From Veillonella magna DSM 19857 (GTDB taxonomy: Bacteria; Bacillota; Negativicutes; Veillonellales; Veillonellaceae), in contig NZ_KE386795.1 in NCBI RefSeq assembly GCF_000428745.1, positions 394,692 through 458,691 of the forward strand: a stretch of 64,000 nt of DNA, written 5' to 3'. Positions 55,840-64,000 of this stretch are shown piece after piece; within the stretch, counting starts at the first letter, position 1; each line of letters opens with the position of its first letter. The notes below the pieces were generated by a model, which saw nothing but the letters and a program-made list of their open reading frames with translations, was not told the origin of the DNA and did no database searches. Made by a program: the position numbers and the translations under genes.

Positions 55840-56292
55840 CTATAACGACAATAAACGCCATACCTTTTTTTCGATTTCTTTTATCGGTTTATCTTCTTTT
55901 TCGGCGATAGCTGCTAAATCTTCGTATTCAAGCGATATATTAACGCGCTTTCCTTGCCAAAATGCTTCCTTCACATGCACCACATCGTGACCTAATGTAA
56001 CGGTGCGAAACTCCCTTTCACATACAAAGCGCTCATACGGGGTATACCGCATACCGATTGTCGTGGTGTGTCGAAACGTAATATCACGCATAGTATCCAG
56101 TAATTCCTTGCGACATAAAATGCTTAGCATAATCGCCGGTCGTCCTTTTTTCATAATAATCGGTGTCATCCATGCATCATTTGCACCTGCTTGTAAGTAA
56201 CGATCCAATAGACCGCCGTATTGTTCCGGGTTCATGTTGTCTATATTGGCTTCCATCTTGATTAAGGCATCTTTACTCGTATCACTCATCAT
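55840..56292 (-). CDS. LarC C-terminal-domain protein (LarC2-like)
   Basis: The 150 aa protein contains ANIDNMNPEQYGGLLDRYLQ, WMTPIIMKKGRPAIMLSILC and TTTIGMRYTPYERF, matching the C-terminal half of LarC, the nickel-insertion protein of the nickel-pincer cofactor. Full LarC is about 400 aa; here only the second half is present as a separate gene with its own site (AAAGGATG before ATG). Since larB lies just upstream, the missing first half is notable. Confidence 0.8.
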   Translation of the reverse strand: MMSDTSKDALIKMEANIDNMNPEQYGGLLDRYLQAGANDAWMTPIIMKKGRPAIMLSILCRKELLDTMRDITFRHTTTIGMRYTPYERFVCEREFRTVTLGHDVVHVKEAFWQGKRVNISLEYEDLAAIAEKEDKPIKEIEKKVWRLLSL

Positions 56293-56408
56293 GGGTACAC
56301 ATCCTTTTCTTTTATAAACTATTATCATAGCATACGGATAATTTTAACAGATTACAATGAAACCGCCCATCCCAAGACGAGCGGTCATCCTATAATCCAC
56401 CTATTAAA

Positions 56409-56500
56409 TTACACAACGGTCACCGATGAAATTATCTGGCAGCCAATACGGTCAGATACATTTCTATTACAATAGCCAATGCCGACAAACGTATCTTCAC
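56409..56500 (-). pseudogene. Possible remnant of the larC N-terminal half
   Basis: Directly after larB, the minus strand reads EDTFVGIGYCNRNVSDRIGC before a stop, resembling the GxGxGNR-xxx-RPN segment near the end of the LarC first domain. If correct, most of larC1 was deleted. The match is short and uncertain. Confidence 0.3.
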
Positions 56501-56504
56501 AGCA

Positions 56505-57257
56505 TTATCGGCAGCTGTTTATAACATGAGCCATACGCCCCGCACCGAAACCATTATCGATATTAACAACACCTACACCGGCGGCGCAGGAATTAAGCAT
56601 GGCCAGCAGTGCCGTCATGCCTTTAAAACTGGCTCCGTATCCTACGCTGGTTGGTACGGCAATAACCGGCTTGGTCACAAGACCTCCTACCACACTGGCC
56701 AGCGCACCTTCCATACCGGCTACGACAATAACCACATTAGCCGATGTAATATCATCCAATCTATTGAACAGGCGATGAATACCGGCTACGCCCACATCAT
56801 ATACGCGGCGTACCGTATTCCCCATAAGCTCTGCCGTCAAGGCAGCTTCCTCCGCTACCGGAATATCACTGGTTCCTGCAGTGACTACAGCAATCACTCT
56901 GTCTCCGTTTACATTACGTGTATTGCGCTGCACATACAAAATACGACTGCTTTCATCGTAGCGAATATCCGGGATTTCATCTTTCAACAGCTCATAAAGA
57001 ACCGGTCGTGCTCGCGTTCCCATAAATGTATTATAACGTTCATTAAGAGCCTTAAAGATAGTCACACATTGCTCGTCTGTTTTGCCTTCGCAGTATACTA
57101 CCTCCGGAAAACCTTGTCTGGACGCGCGCTGCAAATCAAGGACAGCACCTTCCAAATGTATTTCTTTTGGCATCATCAGTTGCTGCTTCGCCGCTTCGAT
57201 CGACAAATCACCTTCCTTGACAGCCGCCAAGATAGCTTCTATGCTTTCATCCTTCAT
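56505..57257 (-). CDS. larB: Nickel-pincer cofactor biosynthesis protein LarB
   Basis: LarB carboxylates nicotinic acid adenine dinucleotide in the synthesis of the nickel-pincer cofactor of lactate racemase. The 250 aa protein has VVYCEGKTDEQCVTIFKAL, then an AIR-carboxylase-like domain with VVTAGTSDIPVAEEAALTA, GVAGIHRLFNRLDDI and VVVAGMEGALASVVGGLV. The start MKDESIEAILAAVKEGDL at 57257 overlaps the SpoU gene by 4 bases. larA and larE are not in the window. Confidence 0.92.
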   Translation of the reverse strand: MKDESIEAILAAVKEGDLSIEAAKQQLMMPKEIHLEGAVLDLQRASRQGFPEVVYCEGKTDEQCVTIFKALNERYNTFMGTRARPVLYELLKDEIPDIRYDESSRILYVQRNTRNVNGDRVIAVVTAGTSDIPVAEEAALTAELMGNTVRRVYDVGVAGIHRLFNRLDDITSANVVIVVAGMEGALASVVGGLVTKPVIAVPTSVGYGASFKGMTALLAMLNSCAAGVGVVNIDNGFGAGRMAHVINSCR

Positions 57258-58057
57258 CCCATACGCTTCCTTTCCTCTATGGATTCTCTGATAGCAAATA
57301 GGCACAGTCCCGTAGCCACTGCCAGGTTTAACGATTCAATGGGGCCATACATAGGAATAGTAATACGCCGATGTGCCAATGCAAAGAACTCGTCGCTTAC
57401 GCCGCGTCCTTCATTTCCCATCATAAGTAACACCGGCGTTTTATAATCGACTGCACGATATGGCTCTGCTTCATCTAACGCAGTGGCATATACAGTTAAA
57501 TGATGTGTTGTGCAAAGTGATTTAATATCCTCTACCGTCACTTGTTCAAACAAGGTTACCTTGCTTAATGCACTCATCGTACTGCGAACGGTCTTCGCAT
57601 TATACGGATCCACACACCCCTTGGTTAACAAAATCTGCGTCACCCCAGCGGCCAACGCCGTTCGTAAAATTGTTCCCAAATTTCCGGGATCCTGTACCTC
57701 ATCAATAAGTAGACTGCATGCATCCGGTCGGAACATAGAAATATCTGACGACTGCTGCGCCACTACAGCCAATACCCCTTGCCCGTTTTCCGTTTCTTCC
57801 AACGTGTGATACAATCCGGCAACGACACGTACTATGCGGCACTGTGCGTCATGTGCCGCGTCTACCATAGCTTGCACCTCTTCATCGTTAACTTCGTCGG
57901 ATATGGCAATCAGTTTAACTTGCCCTGTTGGCAGCACATCCAAAACAGACCGCCAGCCTTCTACGATATATTCTTTATATTGTCGCCGAAACTTTTTTCG
58001 TTGTAACGAAGCAATATGCTTCACCGTTCCGTTATCTTTAGACTGTATATATTCCAT
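57254..58057 (-). CDS. SpoU/TrmH-family RNA 2'-O-methyltransferase
   Basis: The 267 aa knotted methyltransferase shows a substrate-binding N-terminal part (YIVEGWRSVLDVL), then EVQDPGNLGTILRTALAAGV (motif 1), LMMGNEGRGVSDEFF (motif 2) and IPMYGPIESLNLAVATGLCL (motif 3). The target (tRNA or 23S rRNA) cannot be told. The start MEYIQSKDNGTVKHIAS at 58057 follows GGAGTAAGT. Confidence 0.9.
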   Translation of the reverse strand: MEYIQSKDNGTVKHIASLQRKKFRRQYKEYIVEGWRSVLDVLPTGQVKLIAISDEVNDEEVQAMVDAAHDAQCRIVRVVAGLYHTLEETENGQGVLAVVAQQSSDISMFRPDACSLLIDEVQDPGNLGTILRTALAAGVTQILLTKGCVDPYNAKTVRSTMSALSKVTLFEQVTVEDIKSLCTTHHLTVYATALDEAEPYRAVDYKTPVLLMMGNEGRGVSDEFFALAHRRITIPMYGPIESLNLAVATGLCLFAIRESIEERKRMG

Positions 58058-58085
58058 ACTTACTCCATGCCCTTCATACAATCAT

Positions 58086-59852
58086 CTACGCATTGCGCAA
58101 TTGCGTCGTCCATAATGTATAGAAAACTCCTTTGGTGCTCATCAAATTCTCGTAAGTTCCCCGCTCTAAAATTTCTCCGTTTTCAATAATATAAATACAA
58201 TCGGCACCGCGGATAGTCGATAAGCGATGTGCAATACTGATGATTGTTTTTTCACCGCGAATACGTGTTATCGACTCCTGAATCAGCCCTTCGGTATGAC
58301 TGTCGATATTCGCCGTCGCTTCATCAAAAATAAGAATGCTGCGCGCCCGCACCAATACACGGGCCAATGCTAGTAGTTGCTTTTGTCCTGTCGACAGCAA
58401 GGATCCCAAATATCCTACCGGCGTGTCATAGCCATTGGGCAACCGTTCGATAAGATGATGCAAATGCGCCTGTTCGGTAGCCTTTTGAATATCCGAATCC
58501 TTTATGCCCGTATCATATAATGTTATATTCTCACGAATCGTTCCTTTAAACAAGTGACTATCTTGAAATACATATCCCATTATCTCACGAATTACGGCCG
58601 GTGCATAGTCGGCAATGTCATAGCCGTTAATGCGAATGGACCCCTTCGTAGGTCGGTAAAATCCCATCAGCAAACTCATCAGCGTCGACTTCCCACCACC
58701 CGAAGGACCGGCAATGCCGATAAAGTCGCCGCCGTGTATAGTAAAGTTAATATCTTTTAACACGTAGTTATCATCATTGTTGTATGAAAAATAAACGTGT
58801 TCAAAGGAAATTGTCTTTACCGGAATCAATTCATCCGGCACCGTTACCGATTCAATCGGTACATCTTCTATTTCATTAATAATCGGCACTAATCGTTCCG
58901 CACCGGCTAATGAACTTTGCAGCTGATTATATTTATCCGCAATGTCTTTTAACGGTTGAAAAAATTTATTGATATATCGCAGGAAGGCAAATACCGTCCC
59001 CGCTTCCGTTACACCGTCAAACCAGTTCGTAAAGCTGAAAATAGCAATAATGGCCACAAATAAAAGACCGTCTACGATAGGACGAAAAATGGCAAAGGTT
59101 TTTACTTCGAATAATCCCGCTGCCAAAAATTCTCGGCTTACCGCATCGTAGCGTTTAGCCATAATCTTTTCACCTAAGTACGACTTTATGATGACAATGA
59201 AATTCAGCATTTCCTGTACCGATGTATTGGAGGCTGCCAATTTACTGCGTACACCGCGAAATGCCTTGCGTGCGTATTTTTGGTATACAAAGATAATCAC
59301 TGCCATCAACGGCAACAATACGGATACCACCAATGCCAACGGAACACTAAGGAAATACATGGAAATCAATATACCAATAATCATAAGGCTACTGCTGCAA
59401 AGCTTGAGCACCACATCGGTATAAAGTGTCCGCAATGCTTCGGTATCGTTAGTAACGCGTGTAACCAAATTACCGATCGACAGCTCATTAAAATGTGCCG
59501 GTGATCGACTGATTAGCTTAGTGAATACCACATTTCTGATTTCATAGATAATCTGTTGCCCGAAAGATTGTAATGTATAATTTTCAATAAACAGCGCGAT
59601 CATGCTGATAATAACCGACCCGAAATATAATCCTGCATATTTCATGATAATGCCTACATTCCGTTCCGGGAAAGCTTCATCAATAACTCCTTTCAAGAGT
59701 AACGGGCGAATCAATTCCATCGCCAATGATACGGTCAGAAACAAGGCAGCCACAATCAGAAGCTTACCGTGAGGCTTAATATACGAACCCAATCTACGCA
59801 ACATCAACCAATCGCCGCTTTGTTTAGGTCGTTCTTCTTTATAATGTATCAT
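58086..59852 (-). CDS. ABC exporter half-transporter, catalytic subunit
   Basis: The 588 aa protein has six membrane segments (about 30-310) and a nucleotide-binding domain with Walker A GIAGPSGGGKSTLMSLL, Walker B SILIFDEATANIDS (catalytic Glu present), a signature with LSTGQKQ in place of LSGGQ, and the switch His in ISIAHRLSTI. Together with the gene before it (4-base overlap) it forms a heterodimeric type IV exporter. Substrate unknown: drugs, peptides or lipids. Confidence 0.92.
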   Translation of the reverse strand: MIHYKEERPKQSGDWLMLRRLGSYIKPHGKLLIVAALFLTVSLAMELIRPLLLKGVIDEAFPERNVGIIMKYAGLYFGSVIISMIALFIENYTLQSFGQQIIYEIRNVVFTKLISRSPAHFNELSIGNLVTRVTNDTEALRTLYTDVVLKLCSSSLMIIGILISMYFLSVPLALVVSVLLPLMAVIIFVYQKYARKAFRGVRSKLAASNTSVQEMLNFIVIIKSYLGEKIMAKRYDAVSREFLAAGLFEVKTFAIFRPIVDGLLFVAIIAIFSFTNWFDGVTEAGTVFAFLRYINKFFQPLKDIADKYNQLQSSLAGAERLVPIINEIEDVPIESVTVPDELIPVKTISFEHVYFSYNNDDNYVLKDINFTIHGGDFIGIAGPSGGGKSTLMSLLMGFYRPTKGSIRINGYDIADYAPAVIREIMGYVFQDSHLFKGTIRENITLYDTGIKDSDIQKATEQAHLHHLIERLPNGYDTPVGYLGSLLSTGQKQLLALARVLVRARSILIFDEATANIDSHTEGLIQESITRIRGEKTIISIAHRLSTIRGADCIYIIENGEILERGTYENLMSTKGVFYTLWTTQLRNA

Positions 59853-61606
59853 GGGTTCACCTCCGTTTCGCCAGACGCACCTTCACTGTTCCCCTGTGTT
59901 GCTCCTTGTAGTTGTTGTGCATAAAGGCGACAGTATTCACCATTACGGCTCAACAATTCTTCATGAGTACCGGCTTCCACAATGCGTCCTTCTTTAAATA
60001 CTAAAATTCGATCGGCTTCACGTAAGGCTTCCAGTCGCTGCGAAATAAATAGCAACGTTTGACGTCGGCCGCTACGCAATGTCTTGATAATACCTGCCGC
60101 ACTCACCGTATCTAAAGCCGAGAAGCTATCATCCAACAATAAGTACGGTGCATTTTTATATAATCCTCTCGCAATATTAATTCTCTGCTTTTGCCCGCCG
60201 GATAAATCCGCGCCGCCTTCACGCAATGCTGCATTGTCGTGAATACGATTCCATAAATCACGACGCAGCGCCGAACGATTAGCTGCTTCTTCCAAGGTAA
60301 TATGGCGAGATGCTTCTTCACCAAAGGTAATATTATCGGCAATGGATGTACCTAGCAAAAAGGTTTCCGCCGGTACATAGGCAATGCTGCGTCGAAGTAC
60401 ACTGAGAGGAATTGTCGTAATATCTTCATTGCCGATATACAGTGTTCCCTGCGGCGTATCATACAAACGCAACAGCAACTTGAATAATGTCGATTTTCCC
60501 GAGCCAGGCCCGCCCACAATACCGATAAACGCGCCCTCTTCAATATCTACGGTTACATCCTGCAATACCGGTGCCGTCGTTTCCGGATATGCAAATGTCA
60601 GGTGCCGCACCTGTAACGGTGCCGGAGCCAACTCATCCGTTTCATCACTCGGTACTTCCTCCGGCAATGCTAAAAAATCGGACAGACGATCCAAAGACGC
60701 AAAGCCTTTTTGCAGCACCGATGCTAAGGAACCGATCCCCATGATCGGACCGATGATAAGAATGAGATAGCCATTAATGGCAACAAAATCACCAACCGTT
60801 ATCTCGTTGGTAATAATAAGATTACCACATACATAAATGGCAATGGCATAACAAATAAACGGTGCTACATAGGTAACCGGTGCCAACAACGCGTCGAGTA
60901 AAGCTACCTTCATATTTTTTTCGTAATTTGTACGGTTAGTACCTATGAAGCGATGTAAACTGGTAAGTTCTCGATTAAATGCCCTGATTACCGGCATACC
61001 TAAGAATAACTCTTGGGCAAACTCCGTCAAATCGCTATACGTATTTTGCGCTTCCCGTTGCTTACGACGCATGCGACGGCTTAACACCAGCATAGCGACC
61101 ACGATAAACGGCATGGGAGTCAATATAGTCATGGCCAATTGCGCCGATACCTGCTTCGCCATGAGAAAGAATGAAAAGATACCAAAAAAAATGGCATCTA
61201 CGAAAATCATTACGCCCAACCCTAAGGATACGCGCAACGTGGTAACATCGTTTGTCATCAAGGCCATCACCTTGCCGGGACCGTTCTTTTCGTAATACGC
61301 AGTCGGAATATATAAGGCATGATCAAATAAGCGACGACGCAACAAAAATTCAAAACGCCGTATGGATCCTAACAGTAAATGACGGGATGAAAACTTTAAT
61401 ACAGTAACCACAACGGCGACGAGCACAAACAACCAAATATAATGTGTCAGCCCTTCCTTGCCGTAATACAAAGTATTAATGGCATCTCCTGTCAATTTAG
61501 GTACCCATAAGAATAAAATATCAATGGCTATCAGCATACATACCCCCAAAAGGTATATGTGCCCATAGCCTTTAAAGAATTGATTAAACAAAAAAAACTT
61601 GCTCAT
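59849..61606 (-). CDS. ABC exporter half-transporter, degenerate-site subunit
   Basis: The 585 aa protein has six membrane segments and a nucleotide-binding domain with Walker A GGPGSGKSTLFKLL, the canonical signature DLSGGQKQRINIARGL, but Asp in place of the catalytic Glu (YLLLDDSFSALD) and Gln in place of the switch His (LFISQRLEAL). These changes mirror the degenerate half of TM287/288- and BmrCD-type exporters. It is the first gene of the pair. Confidence 0.92.
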   Translation of the reverse strand: MSKFFLFNQFFKGYGHIYLLGVCMLIAIDILFLWVPKLTGDAINTLYYGKEGLTHYIWLFVLVAVVVTVLKFSSRHLLLGSIRRFEFLLRRRLFDHALYIPTAYYEKNGPGKVMALMTNDVTTLRVSLGLGVMIFVDAIFFGIFSFFLMAKQVSAQLAMTILTPMPFIVVAMLVLSRRMRRKQREAQNTYSDLTEFAQELFLGMPVIRAFNRELTSLHRFIGTNRTNYEKNMKVALLDALLAPVTYVAPFICYAIAIYVCGNLIITNEITVGDFVAINGYLILIIGPIMGIGSLASVLQKGFASLDRLSDFLALPEEVPSDETDELAPAPLQVRHLTFAYPETTAPVLQDVTVDIEEGAFIGIVGGPGSGKSTLFKLLLRLYDTPQGTLYIGNEDITTIPLSVLRRSIAYVPAETFLLGTSIADNITFGEEASRHITLEEAANRSALRRDLWNRIHDNAALREGGADLSGGQKQRINIARGLYKNAPYLLLDDSFSALDTVSAAGIIKTLRSGRRQTLLFISQRLEALREADRILVFKEGRIVEAGTHEELLSRNGEYCRLYAQQLQGATQGNSEGASGETEVNP

Positions 61607-61680
61607 TTTAACTCCTCGTTTATCAGTAAGTTTATTATATCGTTAAATTCCGATTTACTTTTCTATTCTATCATGCTACA

Positions 61681-61694
61681 CTATCAATTGATAG
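61681..61694. promoter_or_regulatory. Perfect 14-base palindrome upstream of tpx
   Basis: CTATCAATTGATAG lies in the 138-base divergent gap between the ABC pair and tpx, about 50 bases before tpx. It could be an operator for a redox or metal regulator. No PerR or Fur consensus is clearly met. Confidence 0.4.
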
Positions 61695-61744
61695 AGGATA
61701 TTATATTCTTTTCTAAGATGTGAAATATAGGAGGTTTAGTAACC

Positions 61745-62260
61745 ATGGAAAAACGTACTGGTGTAATTACTTTTGTTGGCAACCCGATGACTCTCGTAGG
61801 CAAAGAAGTTAAAGTAGGCGACAAAGCCCCTGACTTCACTTTGCTTGATAATGGTTTGGCAGTAAAAACCTTAAAAGACTACGAAGGCAAGGTTAAAATT
61901 TTCTCCGTTGTACCGTCTCTTGATACCGGCGTATGCGATGCTCAGACTCGTTGGTTCAATCAGAATGCAACGGCTCTTTCCGATGACGTTGTTGTATTGA
62001 CTGTATCTATGGACTTGCCGTTTGCACAGAAACGTTGGTGCGGTGCTGCCGGCGTTGAAAACGTTGTAACCTTGTCCGACCACAAAGATGCAAGCTTCGG
62101 TACTAACTATGGTTTCTTAATTGAAGAACTTCGTCTTTTGACTCGTGGTATCGTTGTTGTTGACAAGAACGACAAAGTTACTTACGTTGAATATGTTCCG
62201 GAAGTAACTAATGCTGTAAACTTCGATGCTGCTGTAGAAGCCGCTAAAGCTGCTCTCTAA
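61745..62260 (+). CDS. tpx: Thiol peroxidase (Tpx)
   Basis: This atypical 2-Cys peroxiredoxin reduces peroxides. The 171 aa protein has the peroxidatic Cys in SLDTGVCDAQTRWFNQ and the resolving Cys in QKRWCGAAGVENV. AGGAGG precedes the start. It stands alone on the plus strand with its own terminator, and its codon choice is uniform, suggesting high expression. It is consistent with an oxygen-sensitive host. Confidence 0.96.
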   Translation: MEKRTGVITFVGNPMTLVGKEVKVGDKAPDFTLLDNGLAVKTLKDYEGKVKIFSVVPSLDTGVCDAQTRWFNQNATALSDDVVVLTVSMDLPFAQKRWCGAAGVENVVTLSDHKDASFGTNYGFLIEELRLLTRGIVVVDKNDKVTYVEYVPEVTNAVNFDAAVEAAKAAL

Positions 62261-62321
62261 TTTATAGGGCAACACCTATCGCCGTCATGTACATTACGGC
62301 TGATTAACAATTAGTACAAAT

Positions 62322-62373
62322 AAAAAGAGATGTAACACATGGAGCCTATTCTCCGTTGTTACATCTCTTTTTT
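62322..62373 (+). terminator. Intrinsic terminator of tpx
   Basis: AAAAAGAGATGTAACA pairs with TGTTACATCTCTTTTT; the loop holds a further small GGAG/CTCC pair. T runs occur on both strands, so it may also stop transcription from the thiM-thiE side. Confidence 0.88.
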
Positions 62374-62509
62374 ATATATTCTTTTTGTACAATCTTTTTA
62401 CAGAATCTTTTTGCAATCTCTTCGCTATACATTCACGTGTCTATGCAATCGTATTATATCTTTCTATATGTAGTTGACTAGCCTTGCGACGCACGTCTCC
62501 GGTGTCCCC

Positions 62510-63172
62510 TCATTTTTCTAACACGCCGTATACTGCTTCGCGCAACGCTTTTACTGCACAACTTACATTGTCCGCACGACTGATAGCGGAAATAACCGAC
62601 ACACCGTCTGCGCCGGCACGAATGACATCAGCCGCATTGCCAGCCGTAATTCCCCCAATACCTACTATGGGGATTGTTGCATCTAATTGTCGCACACATG
62701 TAATGCCCGCCGTCCCTGTTGCCGGTGATGCATCGTCTTTTGAAATTGTAGGATACACCGGTCCGGTACCGATATAATCAGCCAATGCCACATTTGACTG
62801 TCTATATTCTTCTTCGTTACCTACAGACAAGCCGATAATCTTATCAGGAAATAATCGACGGGCCTCGACAATATCCATATCATCTTGGCCAATATGAATA
62901 CCATCTGCATCAAGCTCTAAGGCTAGGTCAATATCATCGTTTACTAAAAAAGGAACGTCATAGGTTTTACAAAGTTGCTGTACCTTCTTGGCAAAGATTC
63001 GCTTTGCATCTCCGGTTAACGAGCCCTGCCCTTTTTCGCGCAGTTGAAACATCGTTACTCCACTGCGCAAGGCCGTTTCTATGGTATCCAACGGATCGTG
63101 CGGACAATCTTGGGTGCCGCAAATAAAATAGACTGCCAATGCTGGTCGTACGGGAATTCGTTTATATTCCAT
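62510..63172 (-). CDS. thiE: Thiamine-phosphate synthase
   Basis: It joins the pyrimidine and thiazole phosphates. The 220 aa TIM barrel has TMFQLREKGQGSLTGDAKRI, VPFLVNDDIDLALELDADGI then HIGQDD, and IVGIGGITAGNAADVIRAGA. It follows thiM with a one-base gap, forming a thiamine salvage pair. Confidence 0.96.
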   Translation of the reverse strand: MEYKRIPVRPALAVYFICGTQDCPHDPLDTIETALRSGVTMFQLREKGQGSLTGDAKRIFAKKVQQLCKTYDVPFLVNDDIDLALELDADGIHIGQDDMDIVEARRLFPDKIIGLSVGNEEEYRQSNVALADYIGTGPVYPTISKDDASPATGTAGITCVRQLDATIPIVGIGGITAGNAADVIRAGADGVSVISAISRADNVSCAVKALREAVYGVLEK

Positions 63173-63173
63173 G

Positions 63174-63965
63174 CTATGCCTGCACCTCCTTATGCAAACG
63201 TTGACGAACCGCTTCGTCCGTCACTGTATACAGTGCATCAATAAAATGTACCGCATAATGACCGGGACGATGTCCCAAAGGTGCTTCTGCCGCAAGCTCA
63301 CCGGCTACCGCATACATGCCCAGTGCTTCAGCACAGGCTTCATACGTATCATCACCGGCCACACCTACATAAGCAGCTACGACTGCCCCTAACAGACAAC
63401 CGGTCCCCACGACTTTCGGCATCATCGCCGATCCGTTGTGCAACAAGCAAACTTCCTTTCCGTTTGAAACCGCATCGGTTTCACCGGTAACAGCCACGGT
63501 GAGTCCATAGGTCTTGGCAGCAGCCTGCGCAATAGCCGCTACGTCCTCTGCCGCTTGTGAATCCACCCCTTTACTTTGTATTTTTTCGCCGATTAGGGCT
63601 GCCACTTCACTGGCATTACCGCGAAGAACAGCAAAGCTATGCTGCTCTAATAATTCCAGGGCAATGCGTTTTCTAAATGCCGATGCGCCGCAGGCTACCG
63701 GATCCAACACAGCCGGCACACCATACGCATTAGCAATCGTCATAGCCGCATGATACAATGCTTCCGACCGTTCATCGGCAGTACCTATATTAATTAACAG
63801 TGCTCCTGCATAACGCAATAAATCTTTTAAGTCATCGGCATGCGCGCTCATAGCCGGTGATGCACCGACTGCGATAAGACCGTTTGCCGTAAAATTTTTC
63901 ACTACATCATTCGTCAAACAAATAACCAATGGCTGTTTGCTGCGAACGAGGTCCATATACTTCAT
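63174..63965 (-). CDS. thiM: Hydroxyethylthiazole kinase
   Basis: It phosphorylates salvaged thiazole alcohol. The 263 aa ribokinase-like protein has PLVICLTNDVVKNFTANGLI, PVACGASAFRKR, VLRGNASEVAALIG and the catalytic KVVGTGCLLGAVVAAYVG. GAAGGA precedes the ATG at 63965. A TPP riboswitch could lie just beyond the window edge; the last 35 bases show none. Confidence 0.96.
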   Translation of the reverse strand: MKYMDLVRSKQPLVICLTNDVVKNFTANGLIAVGASPAMSAHADDLKDLLRYAGALLINIGTADERSEALYHAAMTIANAYGVPAVLDPVACGASAFRKRIALELLEQHSFAVLRGNASEVAALIGEKIQSKGVDSQAAEDVAAIAQAAAKTYGLTVAVTGETDAVSNGKEVCLLHNGSAMMPKVVGTGCLLGAVVAAYVGVAGDDTYEACAEALGMYAVAGELAAEAPLGHRPGHYAVHFIDALYTVTDEAVRQRLHKEVQA

Positions 63966-64000
63966 GTATGTGTGTCCTTCTTTCTTGTTATCTCTTCTTT

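Noticed and set aside
56526-57446. 306 aa open frame antisense to larB and the SpoU gene
   Set aside because: The opposite strand holds two well-recognised genes; the antisense product is rich in His, Tyr and Asn without any domain and has no proper start signal.

Overview
The window looks like a stretch of chromosome from an anaerobic, low-to-moderate G+C Bacillota, most likely a member of the Negativicutes (Veillonellaceae-like). This placement is inferred from PolC-type replication, ComEA/ComEC competence genes, an L-box lysine riboswitch, and the mix of cobalamin-loop, threonine and nickel-pincer cofactor genes; no rRNA or other decisive marker is present. Almost all genes are on the minus strand. 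The plus-strand exceptions are an M29 aminopeptidase (17955-19184), a small unknown protein (48509-48832) and tpx (61745-62260).

Layout. 1-5040: the conserved rpsB-tsf-pyrH-frr-(84 aa unknown)-uppS-cdsA-dxr operon, with a promoter and structured leader before rpsB. 5071-5433: a self-contained small transcription unit for a 47 aa secreted-type peptide. 5519-8463: gluconate kinase and permease. 8584-17826: polC (without the embedded proofreading exonuclease), a VanW protein, holA, comEC and comEA. 19200-26690: a type II CRISPR-Cas island. 26679-30096: lysine biosynthesis dapB-asd-dapA under a lysine riboswitch. 30119-41814: recN, argR, mnmM, nadK, tlyA, ispA, xseB, xseA, a TsaD paralogue, nusB, two Asp23 proteins, efp, a Xaa-Pro peptidase and an RsuA-type pseudouridine synthase. 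41835-49435: late cobalamin synthesis and loop assembly. 49473-53762: ndk, htpX, tRNA-Pro(GGG), thrB, hom and an ACT protein. 53781-64000: a flippase-like membrane protein, a YdjC deacetylase, the larB/larC remains, a SpoU methyltransferase, a heterodimeric ABC exporter, tpx, thiE and thiM.

The CRISPR island is the most interesting part. It has a compact Cas9 (1064 aa), Cas1, Cas2 and a long Csn2-like protein, which together suggest subtype II-A. The array has seven 36-bp repeats and six 30-bp spacers, and a tracrRNA with a consensus-like promoter lies beside it. The 250 bases upstream of cas9 hold a second tracrRNA-like element and a shortened repeat-like element. The bases in which these two differ from the standard pair are complementary to each other. 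The repeat-like element is preceded by a guide-like segment with 13 consecutive bases identical to the cas9 leader. I read this as a candidate built-in Cas9 autoregulator with its own tracr/crRNA pair. At the far end of the array, a half repeat abuts a fragment of a phage head-tail-connector-like gene.

The genes form several coherent modules: translation and envelope precursors; lysine synthesis controlled by lysine; corrinoid loop assembly (threonine kinase, threonine-phosphate decarboxylase, CbiB, CobU, CobS, CobC, CobQ and adenosyltransferase); and homoserine/threonine synthesis. All functional assignments come from reading the sequence by eye; no database search was possible.
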